From positions 18,945 through 82,944 of the forward strand of contig JADJNC010000020.1 in NCBI GenBank assembly GCA_016709335.1: a DNA stretch of 64,000 bases, written 5' to 3'. Every line of letters starts with the position of its first letter. Positions within the stretch are counted from its first letter, which is position 1. A program made the translations under genes and the position numbers. This document shows, one piece after another, positions 51,961 through 60,490 of the stretch. This stretch comes from Candidatus Propionivibrio dominans (GTDB lineage Bacteria; Pseudomonadota; Gammaproteobacteria; Burkholderiales; Rhodocyclaceae). A model generated the notes under the pieces. The model saw only the letters and a list, made by a program, of their open reading frames with translations, was not told the origin of the DNA and did no database searches.

Positions 51961-54666
51961 TCACGCCAGATACTCCTCAATCCACTCCCAGCGCTTGTCC
52001 TTCACCATCACGAATCGGCAGCGCCCCTCGGAAAGATTGGCCCACAACCCGCCAATCAATCGGTCGTCCTCGGCCGCTAACCAGCGGTCGGCACCCTTGT
52101 ATTCGACGGCGAGAATCGGTCCGGGATTGCCATCCTTTCCGGGAAGCTGGCACAGAAAGTCCGGGTAGAAACGCCCGTCCGCTTTTTGCAGGAAGAACGA
52201 ACTGCCTTCGCGCCGCACCAGATTGCGTACCCAGAACTGAATACGGCCCTGCTGCGCCTGAACATCCAGCCAGCAGGCGCACTCGAATTCTTCCTTGCTG
52301 TCGAAATCGCCAATGCGCCCGTAGAAGTGCTTCCTGAAATCGAAATAACCGAAGCGGCCGTCATAATCGCGGCTCGGTGCGTAGGCCTGCGGGTGAAAAT
52401 CGAAGGCATAGCGATCGCTCACCGCGACCCGGGATGCCGCGTCGTCACCGAACAGCGTTTGCTGGTAAGCCTTGCCCACCGCCTGCTTGCGCAAGTCGCG
52501 GATGCGTGCCTCAAGGCGATTACGAAGCAGAAATTTCTGCAGGTTGGCGCGTGCCAGCGTGAAGCCCTCACGCCGCAGCAGTTCGGTCAGCCACGCGGCG
52601 ACAAAGGCCTGCTTGCTCGCGTGGGTGAGCGATTGCTCCGGCAGGTTGCGGCAAAGCCAGGTAGCGAGGCGAACCTCATCCCAGTTTTCCGGTTGGTACA
52701 CCAACCCCAGGTCGCGTTGCAAATCCGGCAAGAAGCGCGAAACGACTTTACCGCTGGCATCGTCCACATCGATCTCGCCCCCTTCCGAAACCTTGAGACC
52801 GGCACCGAGCGCGGAGAGATCGTCGCTCGTTGGCGCGGCATCGTAAGGCGAGAGATCCCACGGATACTCCAGCACCTCCGGGTCATCGAACAAAGCAAGC
52901 TCACCCTGGATGCGCAACGCGAGTTGCGGAACGCGGAAGCGCTCACCCAGTTCGGCAGGCGTCTGGAAAAACTCGATGGCGGTGGTACGGCTGACTTCGG
53001 CCGCCTCTACGATGGCCGCAGCTGCTGTTTCCGACGCGACCGATGCCTTCAGTGTTTCGGCCTCATCCTCGGTCAGCGGCGAACTGATGGTCAGCGTATT
53101 CAGCTTGCCATCCCAGCTCACCTTGTCGCGGATCGGTTTGGGCACGCTTTTGAGATCGGGTTTTTCGGACAAGGTAATCGCCACCGGTCGCACGACAACG
53201 CGCCCGGCATGACCCTCCAGATCCAGTCGCGATTGTTCGACCCGGGCCGCCGTCACGAACTCGGCTACTTCGCGCCGCTCGAAGCCAGCCCCCGCCACCA
53301 GGCGGTCACGCAGGGCGCTGGCCGTTTCGGCAAAGTTGTGCGAGACGACGAAGGCGTAGGACTGATTCAGCGCCCGCGCCTGGCGATGACTCGCGCCCGG
53401 TTGCCGCAACACGCGCCCGAGCAACTGCTCGACCGCCGTCGCCGAGTGCAGCGAGGCCATGCTGACCAGAATGTAGGCAAACGGGCAATCCCAGCCCTCG
53501 GCCAGTGCCTTCTGGGTGATGACGAATTTCACCGGGCAGCCTGGGTCGGCAATACCCAGCTTGTAATCCGCATCGACCTGTTCGAGCCCCTTTTCCTCGC
53601 CAGTGGCGACGATGATCTCGCTGGCCGGAATGCCATGATTGGTGATCAGCTCATTGCGCACGCGCTCGAAATCCAGCGTATCGACACCGGCCCGGCGCGG
53701 CTCGGACTGAATCAGCACCAGTGGCCGCAAGTAGGCGGCACCCGCCCGGCGTTCGTCGTCGGCCAGCTTGTGCAGGGCATCGCGGCGGCCAATGGCATCG
53801 GCTAAACACTGTTGCCAGTTCGGCTCGGTTTCTAGCACCACCGGCAGCTTGATCATTTCCTCCGCCTTCAACTCGGCGGCCGATACGCTGTGCAGCACGT
53901 TGCTCGGCGTGCGCTCCAGATCGGGCGTGGCGCTCAGTTCCATCACCCCGCCGGGGCGAAAGCGCGAGAGCATGTCGAAGGCCAGATCGGTACGGTTGTT
54001 GTGCGCCTCGTCGACAACCACGAAGGGCCGGCGCAGCCGTAGCACGTTGGCCAGCGAATACGGCGTAATCCGATCCGCGCCTACGACTTCGGTTAACAGC
54101 TCATCCCGCTGCGTTGGCGACAGATTGTCGAAGTGATGCATCAGCGCTCCACTGGACTGGTACACCTTGCGGCATTCCTCTTCCTCCACCTGAAACGCCT
54201 GCCGCGTGGCCACGATGATCGTCGTCGAGGTATCCAGCGTGGCGCGCGTAACGCTCTTGGCTTCTTCCAGATCAAGTACCGTGATCGGACCGGCCTCGCG
54301 CAGCGCGGTGTGGTAGGGGTGCTGGCGGTCGCGCAAGGCGCGCAGCGTCTGCTCGCGGATCGGCTTCGAGGGCACCAGCCACAGGATGACGCTGTGCTTG
54401 CTACGCAGCAGGTGCGTATTGACCAGCGCCACGCTCTTCGCCGCCAGCCAGGTCTTGCCGCCGCCGGTCGGCACGCGCAGACAGAAGTACGGCATATCGA
54501 CCGGGAAGCCCGAGAGCGGGTTGTAGGTGTTGCCGCGACCCCACAGGCGCTCGGTGGTCGCGGTGAAGGCAATCGACGGTGACGGCAGTTCGTGGCAGGC
54601 CTTGAAGTAGGCTTCCACGCTGTCGAGCACTTGCGACTGGTAGGTTTTTGGGGTGAAGACCGTCAC
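51961..54666 (-). CDS. res: Type III restriction endonuclease subunit Res
   Basis: 901 residues from the GTG that overlaps the toxin stop by four bases; the longer open frame lies inside the toxin gene. Superfamily 2 helicase motifs: Walker A RVPTGGGKTWLAAKS (about 65-79), DEAH-type VVDEAHNNRTDLAFD (about 215), motif III ELSATPD, and motif VI EQLLGRVLRQPGA (about 415). The C-terminal nuclease is a PD-(D/E)xK fold: RFYPDFLCQLPG then LAVEYKGADRW (about 845-870). It cuts DNA when two unmethylated sites are met by the Mod2Res complex. Sequence is intact, but the Mod partner is damaged at its 5' end. Confidence 0.95.
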   Translation of the reverse strand: MTVFTPKTYQSQVLDSVEAYFKACHELPSPSIAFTATTERLWGRGNTYNPLSGFPVDMPYFCLRVPTGGGKTWLAAKSVALVNTHLLRSKHSVILWLVPSKPIREQTLRALRDRQHPYHTALREAGPITVLDLEEAKSVTRATLDTSTTIIVATRQAFQVEEEECRKVYQSSGALMHHFDNLSPTQRDELLTEVVGADRITPYSLANVLRLRRPFVVVDEAHNNRTDLAFDMLSRFRPGGVMELSATPDLERTPSNVLHSVSAAELKAEEMIKLPVVLETEPNWQQCLADAIGRRDALHKLADDERRAGAAYLRPLVLIQSEPRRAGVDTLDFERVRNELITNHGIPASEIIVATGEEKGLEQVDADYKLGIADPGCPVKFVITQKALAEGWDCPFAYILVSMASLHSATAVEQLLGRVLRQPGASHRQARALNQSYAFVVSHNFAETASALRDRLVAGAGFERREVAEFVTAARVEQSRLDLEGHAGRVVVRPVAITLSEKPDLKSVPKPIRDKVSWDGKLNTLTISSPLTEDEAETLKASVASETAAAAIVEAAEVSRTTAIEFFQTPAELGERFRVPQLALRIQGELALFDDPEVLEYPWDLSPYDAAPTSDDLSALGAGLKVSEGGEIDVDDASGKVVSRFLPDLQRDLGLVYQPENWDEVRLATWLCRNLPEQSLTHASKQAFVAAWLTELLRREGFTLARANLQKFLLRNRLEARIRDLRKQAVGKAYQQTLFGDDAASRVAVSDRYAFDFHPQAYAPSRDYDGRFGYFDFRKHFYGRIGDFDSKEEFECACWLDVQAQQGRIQFWVRNLVRREGSSFFLQKADGRFYPDFLCQLPGKDGNPGPILAVEYKGADRWLAAEDDRLIGGLWANLSEGRCRFVMVKDKRWEWIEEYLA

Positions 54667-54959
54667 GATGATTCCCGATCGATCCAGTAATCCGGGGCGC
54701 GATGCATGTGCGCCACGGCAATGATGAAAAGACAATCTGGCTCAACCGAATACAGCAGCTTGTAAGGAAATCGGCTCAGAATCATGCGCCGGATATCCCC
54801 ACGCTCCAGCGGTGCCGCCAAAGGCCAGCGGCGCATGCGCAGCAATGCCTGGCTGATCTCCACGCGAAAACGCGCCCCCAGGCCGGGAAACTGCAGTTCG
54901 TAATACGCTTCGCCATCCTCGAATTCAGCCCTGGCCTGCGGGGAAAACTCGATGCGCAT
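54663..54959 (-). CDS. RelE/ParE-family toxin
   Basis: 98 residues. MRIEFSPQARAEFEDGEAYYELQFPGLGARFRVEISQAL followed by RRMILSRFPYKLLYSVEPDCLFIIAVAHMHRAPDYWIDR is the ParE/RelE fold, including the central Arg-Phe-Pro-Tyr strand. The ATG overlaps the antitoxin's TAA by one base, and its stop overlaps the res GTG. Target (ribosome or gyrase) cannot be told. Positioned between mod and res, it is in the same transcript as the restriction system. Confidence 0.88.
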   Translation of the reverse strand: MRIEFSPQARAEFEDGEAYYELQFPGLGARFRVEISQALLRMRRWPLAAPLERGDIRRMILSRFPYKLLYSVEPDCLFIIAVAHMHRAPDYWIDRESS

Positions 54960-55165
54960 TACAACTCGCCGACTACGTCGCTGGCCGGAATACCCTGCAC
55001 CCGGCCAGTGCGATAGGCTGCGAGTCGCCGTTCCGCCTCCTCGATCCAGATACGGTCGAGTTCCGGATCCGGACGGTCGAGACTATGCAAAAGCTCATCA
55101 ATCAGCTCAAATCGCTCGGCGGGGCCAAGCTTCATGGCCGAATCAATCAATGTCTTTGTACCCAT
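54959..55165 (-). CDS. Antitoxin of the RelE/ParE-type pair (addiction-module component family)
   Basis: 68 residues from the ATG giving MGTKTLIDSAMKLGPAERFELIDELLHSL, behind GAGAGG. The ELIDELLHSLDRPDPELDRIWIEEAERRLAAYRTGRV pattern is that of small all-helical antitoxins paired with RelE toxins (TIGR02574-like). An open frame continues 48 codons upstream, beginning at a GTG right after the mod stop; its residues look like background, so it is not used. One-base overlap with the toxin start. Confidence 0.85.
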   Translation of the reverse strand: MGTKTLIDSAMKLGPAERFELIDELLHSLDRPDPELDRIWIEEAERRLAAYRTGRVQGIPASDVVGEL

Positions 55166-55309
55166 TGGTGCACCTCTCTTATCAATCAACTCCAGATTAC
55201 TACCGCCCTCAGTCGCCAACAAACTACGCGCCCTTCGGCCTGCCCGCCGCAACGCATTCCACGAACCACATAAGTCTTTGTCAGAGCAAAACTCAAAGGA
55301 GTTCTTCAC

Positions 55310-56934
55310 TCACACCTCCAGCGCGTACGGCGTCTGCTTGAAGGTGATGCCCTCACGCACCGCACGACCGCCCATGCGGTTGGCGGCGGCGTAGATCACC
55401 TTGGGACCGGCAAATTTCGGCAGCATGTCGAATACCGGCCCGGTGAGCACATTGCCGCCAGCGCTGGACTTGTCCTTGAGGATGCCGTTGTAGAGAAGAA
55501 AGATCGCGCGCCCCTCATGCACGCCGAGCAGTGGAGAGAGCGTGTAGGTCGGGTTAGCGCAGCGTAACCCGACAGCGGGCGAACCCGGATCGTCTGTCGG
55601 GTTACGCCCTGACGAGTTAACCCGACCTACAGGATCTACGGTAGCGGGAGAAGGGTTAGACAGGCGGCAGAACTGGAAGCCGCCGCCCAAACCTTCGACG
55701 GCGTTGCCCTTGGTATTGGTGTAGCCGGTGGCGACGCGCCTGACCCGCTCGGCGGTCACGTTCCGGGCGATGTTCTCGTCCATCTCGACGAGGATGAAAC
55801 GGCGTGTGCCGCCGTCTTCGGCGTTTTGTTTGAGCGCGGCATGGCCCGTGGTGCCCGAACCGGCGAAGCTGTCCAGAACCAGGGAATCCTTGTCGGTTGC
55901 GATTTGCAGGATGCGCTGGATCAGGCGTGTTGGCTTGGGTGTGTCGAATGCGGTTTGCGTTCCAAATATATCCTGGATTTCTTTGCGAGACTCGTCTGTA
56001 TGACCAACTTCGTCATGAGGCCACCACGTCCAGGGCACAAAGCCTTCTACTTCCGATAGATAACGAATCGTGCTCGGCTGTGCCGTTCCGTCCTTCCCAA
56101 AATAGATACGTCCATTTGCCTTGAGCTTGAGAAATTCGCTTTCGATAGTTGACCAACACCTTCCTTCCGGTGGGCGAAGTTTTCGCCCGGAAGGCGTTTC
56201 AATTTCGTACATCTGGTTGGGCCGATATCCTTGCGCAGTCATGGGGATACCACGCCAACGGCCATACGGATCGTTGTTGTGATTCTTGTATACCGACGCC
56301 TGTTTTTCGTCGATGGGTATACGATTTCGGGTCGCCTGGAACAACTCCGGGTTCATAGCGTAAACGAGTACGTACTCATGCACATCACCAATGGCACCCC
56401 GATTCTCACGAGAGTAGCGTTTCTGCCAAGCATTGCAGGCGACAAATCGATTCCGACCGAAGACCTCGTCCATCAGGCAGCGCAGATGGGCAATTTCCGA
56501 TTCGTCCATTGAAATCCAGATCGAACCATCTTCACGCAGAAACTGCTTCAGCAACACCAGTCGCGGATACATCATCGACAGCCAGCGGTCGTGCCGATCA
56601 AGTGTCTCGCCTTCCTTGCCGACCACCTCGCCCAGCCAGCGGCGGATTTCCGGACTGTTGACGTTGTCGTTGTAGACCCAGCCCTCGTTACCAGTGTTGT
56701 ACGGCGGATCGATGTAGATGCACTTCACCTGGCCGGCGTAGCGCGGCAGCAGGGCCTTGAGCGCGTGCAGGTTGTCGCCCTGCACGATCAGGTTGCCGCT
56801 GGCCCTCACCCCGGCCCCTCTCCCTGTGGGCGAGGGGAGCAAGACAACTCCGGTACCGGCTCCAGCAATCTGAAGGGTACGGCACTGTGGTGTTTGACGA
56901 CGGCTTCTTTGCCGATCCAGTTCAATGTTGGCAT
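55310..56934 (-). CDS. mod: Type III DNA methyltransferase Mod, 5' frame broken by a repeat insertion
   Basis: Beta-class N6-adenine methyltransferase: DPPY motif in IYIDPPYNTGNEGW, then SAM-binding DSFAGSGTTGHAALKQ nearer the C-terminus. The natural start is the ATG at 56934 (MPTLNWIGKEAVVKHHSAVP, typical Mod). About 33 codons in, a 37-base palindromic repeat (56803-56839) interrupts the gene and brings a TGA. The long frame resumes right after it as ASGNLIVQGDNLHALKAL. A TTG inside the junction, with GGAG upstream, could restart translation at 56842. A second repeat (55543-55631) replaces the segment between FQFCRLS and SPLLGVHEGRA in frame. Catalytic motifs are whole; target recognition and expression may not be. 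Confidence 0.88.
55543..55631. repeat. 89-base nested palindrome inside mod
   Basis: Outer arms TGTAGGTCGGGTTA and TAACCCGACCTACA are perfect 14-bp inverted repeats. Inside lies a second perfect pair, CGTAACCCGACA and TGTCGGGTTACG. The GTAGGTCGGGTTA type is a familiar dispersed element in proteobacterial intergenic DNA. Here it is read in frame as part of Mod. Confidence 0.85.
56803..56839. repeat. REP-like repeat inserted in the 5' part of mod
   Basis: CCCTCACCCCGGCCCCTCTC followed by CCTGTGGGCGAGGGGAG, with CCCCTCTCCC/GGGCGAGGGG forming the hairpin. It is the same type as the element at 9.07 kb. It lies between codons for PVPELS and ASGNLIVQ that are adjacent or nearly so in intact Mod proteins as I know them. 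Confidence 0.8.
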
Positions 56935-56949
56935 TGCCACTCCATTTTT

Positions 56950-57369
56950 TCAGGTCGTTGGATCGGGCGCGATCAACGTCACATCGGCGAAATACGAACT
57001 GTAGCGGCGGGTATCGCGGGTCAGCAGCGGATAGCGTGACACGGCGGCGTGCGCACCGATGAAGAAATCGGCGAGCACGTTTTTCTTGCTGCCGCCCTGG
57101 CGGCGATAACGCACGAAGGCTTTGCCGGCGAGGAACAATGCCGGGCGCGGCACTTCGACCAGGGTCAGACCCAGGCCCTCGATGGTTTTGTCCAGTGCCT
57201 CGATGCTAGAGAAGGCCAGCGACAGTTCGGAGTAGATGACCGGGTTGATCGCCAGCCGATGAACTTTCGCTTGCGCGCGCAGTTGGCCAATCGACCAGTC
57301 AGCCCATTGCGGGTCGTTCTCCAGAACATCGACCAGCACGTTGGTATCGACCAGCAGCACTGACGCCAC
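56950..57369 (-). CDS. vapC: PIN-domain toxin, VapC type
   Basis: 139 residues starting at GTG one base after the antitoxin stop. PIN nuclease: first acidic residue in LLVDTNVLVDVLE (about Asp8), a second near INPVIYSELSLAF (about Glu46), and a third region in KKNVLADFFIGAHAAV (about Asp99), followed by LLTRDTRRY. VapC toxins cut tRNA or rRNA. It forms an operon with the AbrB-type gene. This is a second toxin/antitoxin pair in the same island, just upstream of mod. Confidence 0.9.
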   Translation of the reverse strand: MASVLLVDTNVLVDVLENDPQWADWSIGQLRAQAKVHRLAINPVIYSELSLAFSSIEALDKTIEGLGLTLVEVPRPALFLAGKAFVRYRRQGGSKKNVLADFFIGAHAAVSRYPLLTRDTRRYSSYFADVTLIAPDPTT

Positions 57370-57370
57370 C

Positions 57371-57610
57371 TCAGCCTTCGCCGCGCAGCAGTGCCATCAG
57401 CTCGTCAGTCCGCCATTTGACGTCGGCCTTGCCACGGGCAGACTCGAAGCGGTCGGGCTTGCAACTGGGTCGCGCGCCCACCTTGTGGATTACGACATCG
57501 CCCTCGCGATTGACGGCAAAATCCACCGAACAGCCGGGTGCCAGATTCAGTGCATCGCGAATCTGCTTGGGGATGGTGACCTGGCCCTTGCTGGTGAGTG
57601 TCGTCGACAT
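57371..57610 (-). CDS. vapB: AbrB/SpoVT-fold antitoxin, VapB type
   Basis: 79 residues. N-terminal swapped-hairpin DNA-binding domain MSTTLTSKGQVTIPKQIRDAL, the classical AbrB opening, continuing LNLAPGCSVDFAVNREGDVVIHKV. The C-terminal 30 residues (KWRTDELMALLRGEG) would wrap the toxin's active site. Precedes vapC with a one-base gap, in the usual antitoxin-first order. Confidence 0.9.
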   Translation of the reverse strand: MSTTLTSKGQVTIPKQIRDALNLAPGCSVDFAVNREGDVVIHKVGARPSCKPDRFESARGKADVKWRTDELMALLRGEG

Positions 57611-57741
57611 GGCATGACTCCTGTTGTATTACGGCGATATTCATTGTAATACCCGGAGCGCCGCCAAGCAATCTGCACAGGAGATTCACCAACATCGGCT
57701 TGACGTTCTGCCCGGAACCGCGTCAATGACGGTGCTTCGGT

Positions 57742-57776
57742 AAAAAAAAGCCCCAACCGAAAACGGATGGGGGCTT
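57742..57776 (-). terminator. Rho-independent terminator on the minus strand
   Basis: Read on the minus strand: AAGCCCCCATCCG, loop TTTT, CGGTTGGGGCTT, then a run of T's. Strong GC stem and eight-T tail. It should stop transcription coming from the ParE-type pair at 57.9-58.4 kb and separate it from vapBC. Confidence 0.85.
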
Positions 57777-57865
57777 CGTGTCTGGTGGTACTCGGTTTAT
57801 TACAAGAACGATTCGTCATTGGTGCCAATGAGTATTACTGCGAGATTCCGGGCACTACCGCATTT

Positions 57866-58207
57866 TCATGCACCAAGCAGTCTGCGTGCCAGCGCCGATT
57901 GCATATCGCGTCGGCCCTCAGCGATCAGGTAGATGATGGCCTGACTGCCGGCGATGCGGTAGATCACACGGTAGGGCTTGAAAGAGGTCTGGCGATACTC
58001 TTTATGCCCAACGCGACCAGTCTCTTCGGATAATTGCCGCGCTCTGGAAACCGCGACAGACTCTCCACGACTTCCCTCCATTCATCCAACACGTAGTTTG
58101 CATTGGCAACACAGTCGAACTCTGAGATGCAGTCGCGAAAGGCCTCCCAAATACTGCTCAGTACCCTCGGTGAAAAAAACTTCAAACTTGGCTGGTGCTC
58201 TAGCCAT
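57866..58207 (-). pseudogene. ParE/RelE-family toxin gene with two frame breaks
   Basis: From the ATG at 58207: MARAPAKFEVFFTEGTEQYL, then a +1 break in a CCC/GGG run (58146-58148). The middle (AFRDCISEFDCVANANYVLDEWREVVESLSRFPERGNYPK) reads in a second frame until a -1 break in a TTT/AAA run (58001-58003). The end (KEYRQTSFKPYRVIYRIAG, RRDMQSALARRLLGA) reads in a third segment. Joined, the pieces make a complete 113-residue ParE-type toxin. The two breaks cancel each other and lie in homopolymers. Either the toxin was inactivated or the sequence has errors. Confidence 0.75.
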
Positions 58208-58440
58208 CAGACCGTGGCTCGCTTCGCGCGCAGACGGGCGGCTACCTCGGCCACGGGCTTAACCTTGACAGCAGCCACGTCCTGGGTACCCAAGGCGAGA
58301 ATTTTCAGCAGGGCCAGTGTTTCTAGTGTCTCTTCAAACGAGGCTACGTCCTGCAGGTCGGCCTTGACGACCGTAAGGTTCGTATTTTCTTGACGATGCT
58401 GGCAGCTATTTGCACAACAGCGGATAGAGGGAAATGACAT
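58207..58440 (-). CDS. Probable antitoxin of the broken ParE-type pair
   Basis: 77 residues in the frame from the ATG at 58440. The C-terminal half, VASFEETLETLALLKILALGTQDVAAVKVKPVAEVAARLRAKR, resembles Phd/YefM- or RelB-type antitoxin tails that often precede such toxins. The first 25 residues (MSFPSIRCCANSCQHRQENT) look unlike any antitoxin, and no ribosome site precedes the ATG, so the true N-terminus may be lost or altered. Its TGA overlaps the toxin ATG by one base. Confidence 0.6.
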   Translation of the reverse strand: MSFPSIRCCANSCQHRQENTNLTVVKADLQDVASFEETLETLALLKILALGTQDVAAVKVKPVAEVAARLRAKRATV

Positions 58441-58532
58441 TTATCTTTTTAAGGGCACGTGAAATATATTCCATTGGCAACAAAATATAAATCGCTCTTA
58501 CGCCATTATTCCCCTGCCGTAATACCAGATAA

Positions 58533-59396
58533 CTAACCGTTGAGATACGTTGCTAACGGTTTATAAGCGGATAGTGAAGCCTCTAGCGCCTGCTTTTGTG
58601 CTGGTGTTAATTGCACTTTGCTTTCAACAAGGCTTATCAGGTTGAGAAGGCGCTGCATTTTTATCTTTTCGTTTTCAGCCTCAACCCTTTGGGCTATTTC
58701 TTCAAATGTGGCGGAGGTTTGAGCGTATTTCTTAAATATAGCAAATTTTTTTTTGATGGAACCATTTTTGACGTGCGACTCAATTGTTGAGTTGACAACG
58801 TCATCAAAAGCCTTCTTGTCTATTGAAGTGCCAGGAGCATAGTCTTTGGTTCCCACACGTGAAAACAGATCGCCTACTAGCCAACCAAGTTTCGCGCGAA
58901 ACGCCTCTGTAAGCTCAAGGCATTTAGCATCCAAACATGTTTTATAGTGTAAATCAGTTTTTATCGGAATTGATAATTGCAGAAATGCACAACTATCGTG
59001 CTTAAGATCTCGGTTCGGCTCAGCTTTGAGAAAGAAATACCCAGATTGATTGTTGTTGAATATCTTTATAAGTGGGTCTATCAATTTGTTGCGGTTGGAG
59101 TCACTGCAATAAATATCATTTAAGAACCTAGCTGTTGTAGGTAGTTGTTCAACAAGTTTATTAATCACAAAGCTGAGTGGTCGGACAGCAGCCAAAGTGA
59201 TGTAGCGAGATTTAGGTTCGGGCCTCGGAACCAAATCGCAGGTTTGTGTAAGAACTAAAAAATGCGTGTATTGCGCGTTGTAGAAATTAGGGGTGAAATT
59301 CGTACAGTACGTTCAATAGCTCAGGGGTTCTGCGCAGCAAGTCGCCCTGATTTAATGAAGTTTATCAACTTCAGCTTCACTATGGGTGAAGTGCAT
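58533..59396 (-). CDS. Unrecognised protein with a QTCDL motif, two frame breaks near its 5' end
   Basis: I do not recognise the family. The long uninterrupted frame covers 58533-59312, but it continues upstream through two frame changes: from the ATG at 59396 (MHFTHSEAEVDKLH), a -1 break near 59353 into LNQGDLLRRTPELLNVLYEFHP, then a +1 break in the G run at 59290-59293 into NFYNAQYTHFLVLTQTCDLVPRPE. Joined, it is about 287 residues. Visible features are HFLVLTQTCDL (conserved-looking Cys), RYITLAAVRPL, and a Lys-rich helical C-terminus (about 190-285). AT-rich codons unlike the core genes. Third gene of a three-gene run beside a tRNA and a restriction/toxin island. Defence or mobile-element function is only a guess. 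Confidence 0.6.
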
Positions 59397-59406
59397 TGGT
59401 ATTCGT

Positions 59407-59670
59407 CTAGCGATTAATCCAGGCCGCCATCCGCTTGTTTATTTCAATAGTCCGCTGCTTCTCGTCAGTTTCGCGGTCAAACACCAGTGTCGTGCCTGGC
59501 TGGCCCATAGGACTAGAAATGAGAATTGTGTATCGGTCGGCTGACTGTCCAATGTGTTGAGGCTTGTGGGAGGCAACAGCGATCTTATATTCAGGTGGTT
59601 TTAGGTAGTTATTTTCGACGATGGCGTTTTTACTTGAGGTCGAAGCTATTTGAGATCTTGTTTTGGTCAT
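59407..59670 (-). CDS. Small unrecognised protein of the AT-rich cassette
   Basis: 87 residues, MTKTRSQIASTSSKNAIVEN to the end AAWINR, with a polar N-terminus and a probable beta-rich middle (YKIAVASHKPQHIG, RYTILISSPMGQPGTTLVF). No signal, membrane segment or known motif. It starts 12 bases after the 209-residue gene and ends 11 bases before the next start, so the three surely form one operon. Codon use is AT-rich like its neighbours. Confidence 0.6.
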   Translation of the reverse strand: MTKTRSQIASTSSKNAIVENNYLKPPEYKIAVASHKPQHIGQSADRYTILISSPMGQPGTTLVFDRETDEKQRTIEINKRMAAWINR

Positions 59671-59681
59671 CTCAGATTCCC

Positions 59682-60311
59682 TTAATTATCAATTGTGGCA
59701 CCATAGGTGTTCAGTATGAACTCTCTTGCTTGGCCGATTCGACCCGCGACGTAAGCTTCTGTTGTCTTTGTTTGAACAACCTTGATGTCTTCAGATTCGG
59801 TATGAAAATTAAATTCAACCAGATATTTTGGTATCTGCTGGGTAATTGAAAAGTTTAGTGAATCCGATGCACCCAGAGCAAACGAACGTGCAATAGTCGA
59901 TGAAGTGGATTGGTAGGTGGCTGGATCAATACGCCCTTGGTCTGCGAACGCAAACAGATCATCGAAGACAGCGGAAGGGAGGTCATCCTCAAAGCGGATA
60001 TTTATTCCAAGCGCAGTAATCGGCGTATGGCAGAGTAGCTCTAGAATCCTCGAAGAAATTCTTATGCAGGTATTGATGCTTGCGTCAATCAAAGTCTCAG
60101 GACGAATTTCGATGATATCGCTAGTGATGAAGAGATGAATCCCTGAAAAGCTAATACGTGGAGGAGCAGCAGGATTGCCAAATGACATTGCCAAAATCAC
60201 TTCTTCATCGTTGGAAACGAGATTACCACGAATCCATTTAGGCGTGAAAATGGCCGGGTTCCACCGGCCAACCATCAATATATTGAATCCGATTTCAGGG
60301 GCTTGTCTCAT
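59682..60311 (-). CDS. Unrecognised 209-residue protein, first gene of the AT-rich cassette
   Basis: MRQAPEIGFNILMVGRWNPAIFTPKWI onwards. It appears soluble, with alternating strand-like stretches (ISFSGIHLFITSDIIEIRPE) and a central GINIRFEDDLPSAVFDDLF. The segment ITALGINIRFED is reminiscent of TIGR04255-type proteins of unknown function, but the match is by eye only. First in the order 209 - 87 - 287 residues. It begins 180 bases from the tRNA 3' end. Function unknown. Confidence 0.6.
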   Translation of the reverse strand: MRQAPEIGFNILMVGRWNPAIFTPKWIRGNLVSNDEEVILAMSFGNPAAPPRISFSGIHLFITSDIIEIRPETLIDASINTCIRISSRILELLCHTPITALGINIRFEDDLPSAVFDDLFAFADQGRIDPATYQSTSSTIARSFALGASDSLNFSITQQIPKYLVEFNFHTESEDIKVVQTKTTEAYVAGRIGQAREFILNTYGATIDN

Positions 60312-60453
60312 TCGGCATCACTCTCATTATTCGACTCTAAATTTAACCGATCCCGGCTGGTATTGTACGTTCTTCCAGCAATTCTGGACCACTATTAGCC
60401 ATCTAACGGAAAAGAAAAACAACTACTAACTACTTATAAGATATAAATGTGGA

Positions 60454-60482
60454 AATGGCCTACATAAGTTATGTAGGCCATT
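60454..60482. terminator. 14-bp perfect hairpin after the tRNA
   Basis: AATGGCCTACATAA and TTATGTAGGCCATT with a one-base centre. It lies nine bases beyond the tRNA 3' end on the minus strand. The T-run is poor on that side, so it is either the tRNA/rpoD terminator or an inverted repeat marking the edge of the AT-rich cassette. Confidence 0.6.
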
Positions 60483-60490
60483 GATTTAAT

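Noticed and set aside
52186..53805. 539-codon frame opposite res
   Set aside because: Shadow of the restriction subunit; no ribosome site and no recognisable domain.
54667..54735. Upstream start for res inside the toxin gene
   Set aside because: The GTG at 54666 forms a stop/start overlap with the toxin and begins VTVFTPKTYQ, the expected Res opening.
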